64,000 nucleotides of DNA. Source: Tanypteryx hageni. Taxonomy: Eukaryota; Arthropoda; Insecta; Odonata; Petaluridae. Of the stretch, positions 63,076 to 64,000 are shown in pieces. The stretch spans positions 58,340,057 to 58,404,056 of the forward strand of contig CM054120.1 of the NCBI GenBank assembly GCA_028673005.1, read 5' to 3'. Made by a program: the position numbers and the translations under genes. Numbering within the stretch: position 1 is the first letter of the stretch; each line of letters begins with the position of its first letter. Under the pieces are notes generated by a model that was not told the DNA's origin, did not search any database, and saw only the letters and a program-made list of their open reading frames with translations.

Positions 63076-64000
63076 AGCTACTGCTCCAATAATGAAGCTC
63101 TTATAAAGGTTCCCTGATGTAGTTTATTGTGAAAAAAGTTAAATAAAATGTTTTTAAACTCTTATAAGCTCTTTTCTTATTTCAATCTAGTAAATTCGAT
63201 CGATAATACTTATTACGCGCGAAAATATTTACTCGCGGTCTTCGGCGTATTTTTATTTGTATCATAAATGGAAATATTAACATCGAAGATAGTTGAAATT
63301 TGAATTAAAAACGTCTAAAAGAATCTTATATCTTCTATTGATAGCTTCCGATTTTTTAATAACTGGCTACGAGTGTCAGTTTCAGGGTCAATATGCTTGG
63401 AGACTTTACCGAATATTGTAAAAAGGCTTTCGTATAAATTCTCATGGAGAACGATGAATATATCTAGATTTCTCAACTGAAAAAAGATATAAAGTATAAA
63501 AGTTTTATAATTTTAATGTCGGTATGCATGCAACGCCTCCGTGTTCAATAAGCAAATACTTTTTTCCATAAATAATTGACGGCAGAATACCAGCCGCTTA
63601 AACGGGAGAAGTATACCGAGGAAATCGGTTGATAGGAACTATCCCGATTCAGGTAAAAAGCTTAAAAGGTAAATCCTAATAATAATAGGCGAATATATCT
63701 TACATTCTCAAACGAAGATAATCTGATGTGGCAACCACATGAGCCGCTTTTGGGTGTTTTCACTGCTTTGTAGTCATTCCTACGTTTGGTTAAGTCGCAC
63801 TGAGAACGAGGTACACATTCTCACCCCTTTGTTTTCATCCCCTTCTCCTACAGTATTTCCTCCTCCCTGACATTTTGCATTGGTGACGTCGAAATAGAAC
63901 ATTTTGCCCTCATTAGTTCCAATACGTCCATCGTGTGGAAACTTCATTCGAGTGGTGTGCGTCTTTTAGAGTTTAACCTTAAATACCACTATGCCATGTA

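Larger units (their letters stand above)
22655..64000 (+). repeat. Head-to-tail tandem array of 3.9-4.0-kb gene-bearing units
   Basis: Start codons of the unit gene are at 26420, 30306, 34321, 38207, 42093, 46120, 50006, 54033, 58046 and 62057. Successive spacings are 3886, 4015, 3886, 3886, 4027, 3886, 4027, 4013 and 4011. The two length classes differ mainly by a segment of about 129 bp in intron 1, and the 4027-bp class also carries a 13-bp insertion. Units are nearly identical throughout, including introns and spacers, which points to recent amplification or strong homogenisation. There is no spacer between units. The left end is hidden by the N gap and the right end lies outside the window, so at least 10.7 units exist. 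Size and content do not match rDNA, 5S, snRNA or histone repeats. Confidence 0.97.

Noticed and set aside
22655..64000. rDNA, 5S, histone or snRNA gene cluster
   Set aside because: I found none of the conserved rRNA, snRNA or histone sequences in the unit on either strand.
22655..64000. CRISPR-like array
   Set aside because: Repeat units are about 4 kb, near-identical throughout, and there are no spacers; the DNA is clearly eukaryotic.

Overview
This is eukaryotic, AT-rich, intron-bearing DNA with a strongly arthropod (probably insect) look. It holds piggyBac, Tigger/pogo-like and hAT-like DNA transposons, tRNA-derived SINE-like units, and GT-AG introns of about 0.2 to 1 kb. The species cannot be named from the sequence alone.

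Positions 1-22154 are gene-poor and full of decayed mobile elements. They contain: one short, well-bordered candidate host exon (457-545); a dead piggyBac transposase with a recognisable intron and catalytic aspartates (3222-5253); a tRNA-Ile-like SINE (about 5767-5885); a perfect 38-bp-arm inverted repeat (6702-6788); a 170-bp TTAA-flanked MITE (7486-7655); a candidate 1.1-kb terminal-inverted-repeat element (9555-10666); a complete but frameshifted Tigger/pogo-like element with TA target sites (13668-15937) that keeps a PCNA-binding-type C-terminus; two hAT-type MITEs with near-perfect 8-bp target duplications (16014-16339, 17051-17373) and a weaker third (12315-12571); and a truncated hAT-like end (21795 onward). 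A gap of exactly 500 N lies at 22155-22654.

From 22655 to the right edge the window is one head-to-tail tandem array. The repeat unit is 3886 bp (short form) or 4011-4027 bp (long form). Ten coding starts are visible, plus one partial unit after the gap. Each unit carries what looks like a small spliced gene. A purine-rich tract precedes a candidate initiator and non-coding exon 1, then an intron of about 1 kb, a coding exon 2 (136 nt), an 822-nt intron, a coding exon 3 (62 nt) and an AATAAA signal. The spliced product would be a 65-residue, Lys/Pro/Asn-rich, probably disordered protein with two NPNH motifs; I do not recognise it. Eight copies are intact (three protein variants), two are frameshifted, and the partial copy is frameshifted in exon 3. 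The second intron of every unit holds a minus-strand tRNA-like sequence and a GC-rich hairpin-forming block.

The array has higher-order structure. A 7913-bp dimer (one short plus one long unit) is repeated in tandem and looks identical over the stretches I compared. The units at the two ends of the window share private variants. Both ends of the array are open (gap on the left, window edge on the right), so true copy number is unknown. Protein function is not proven: every substitution I see between coding copies is non-synonymous. The array is the most unusual feature of the window.
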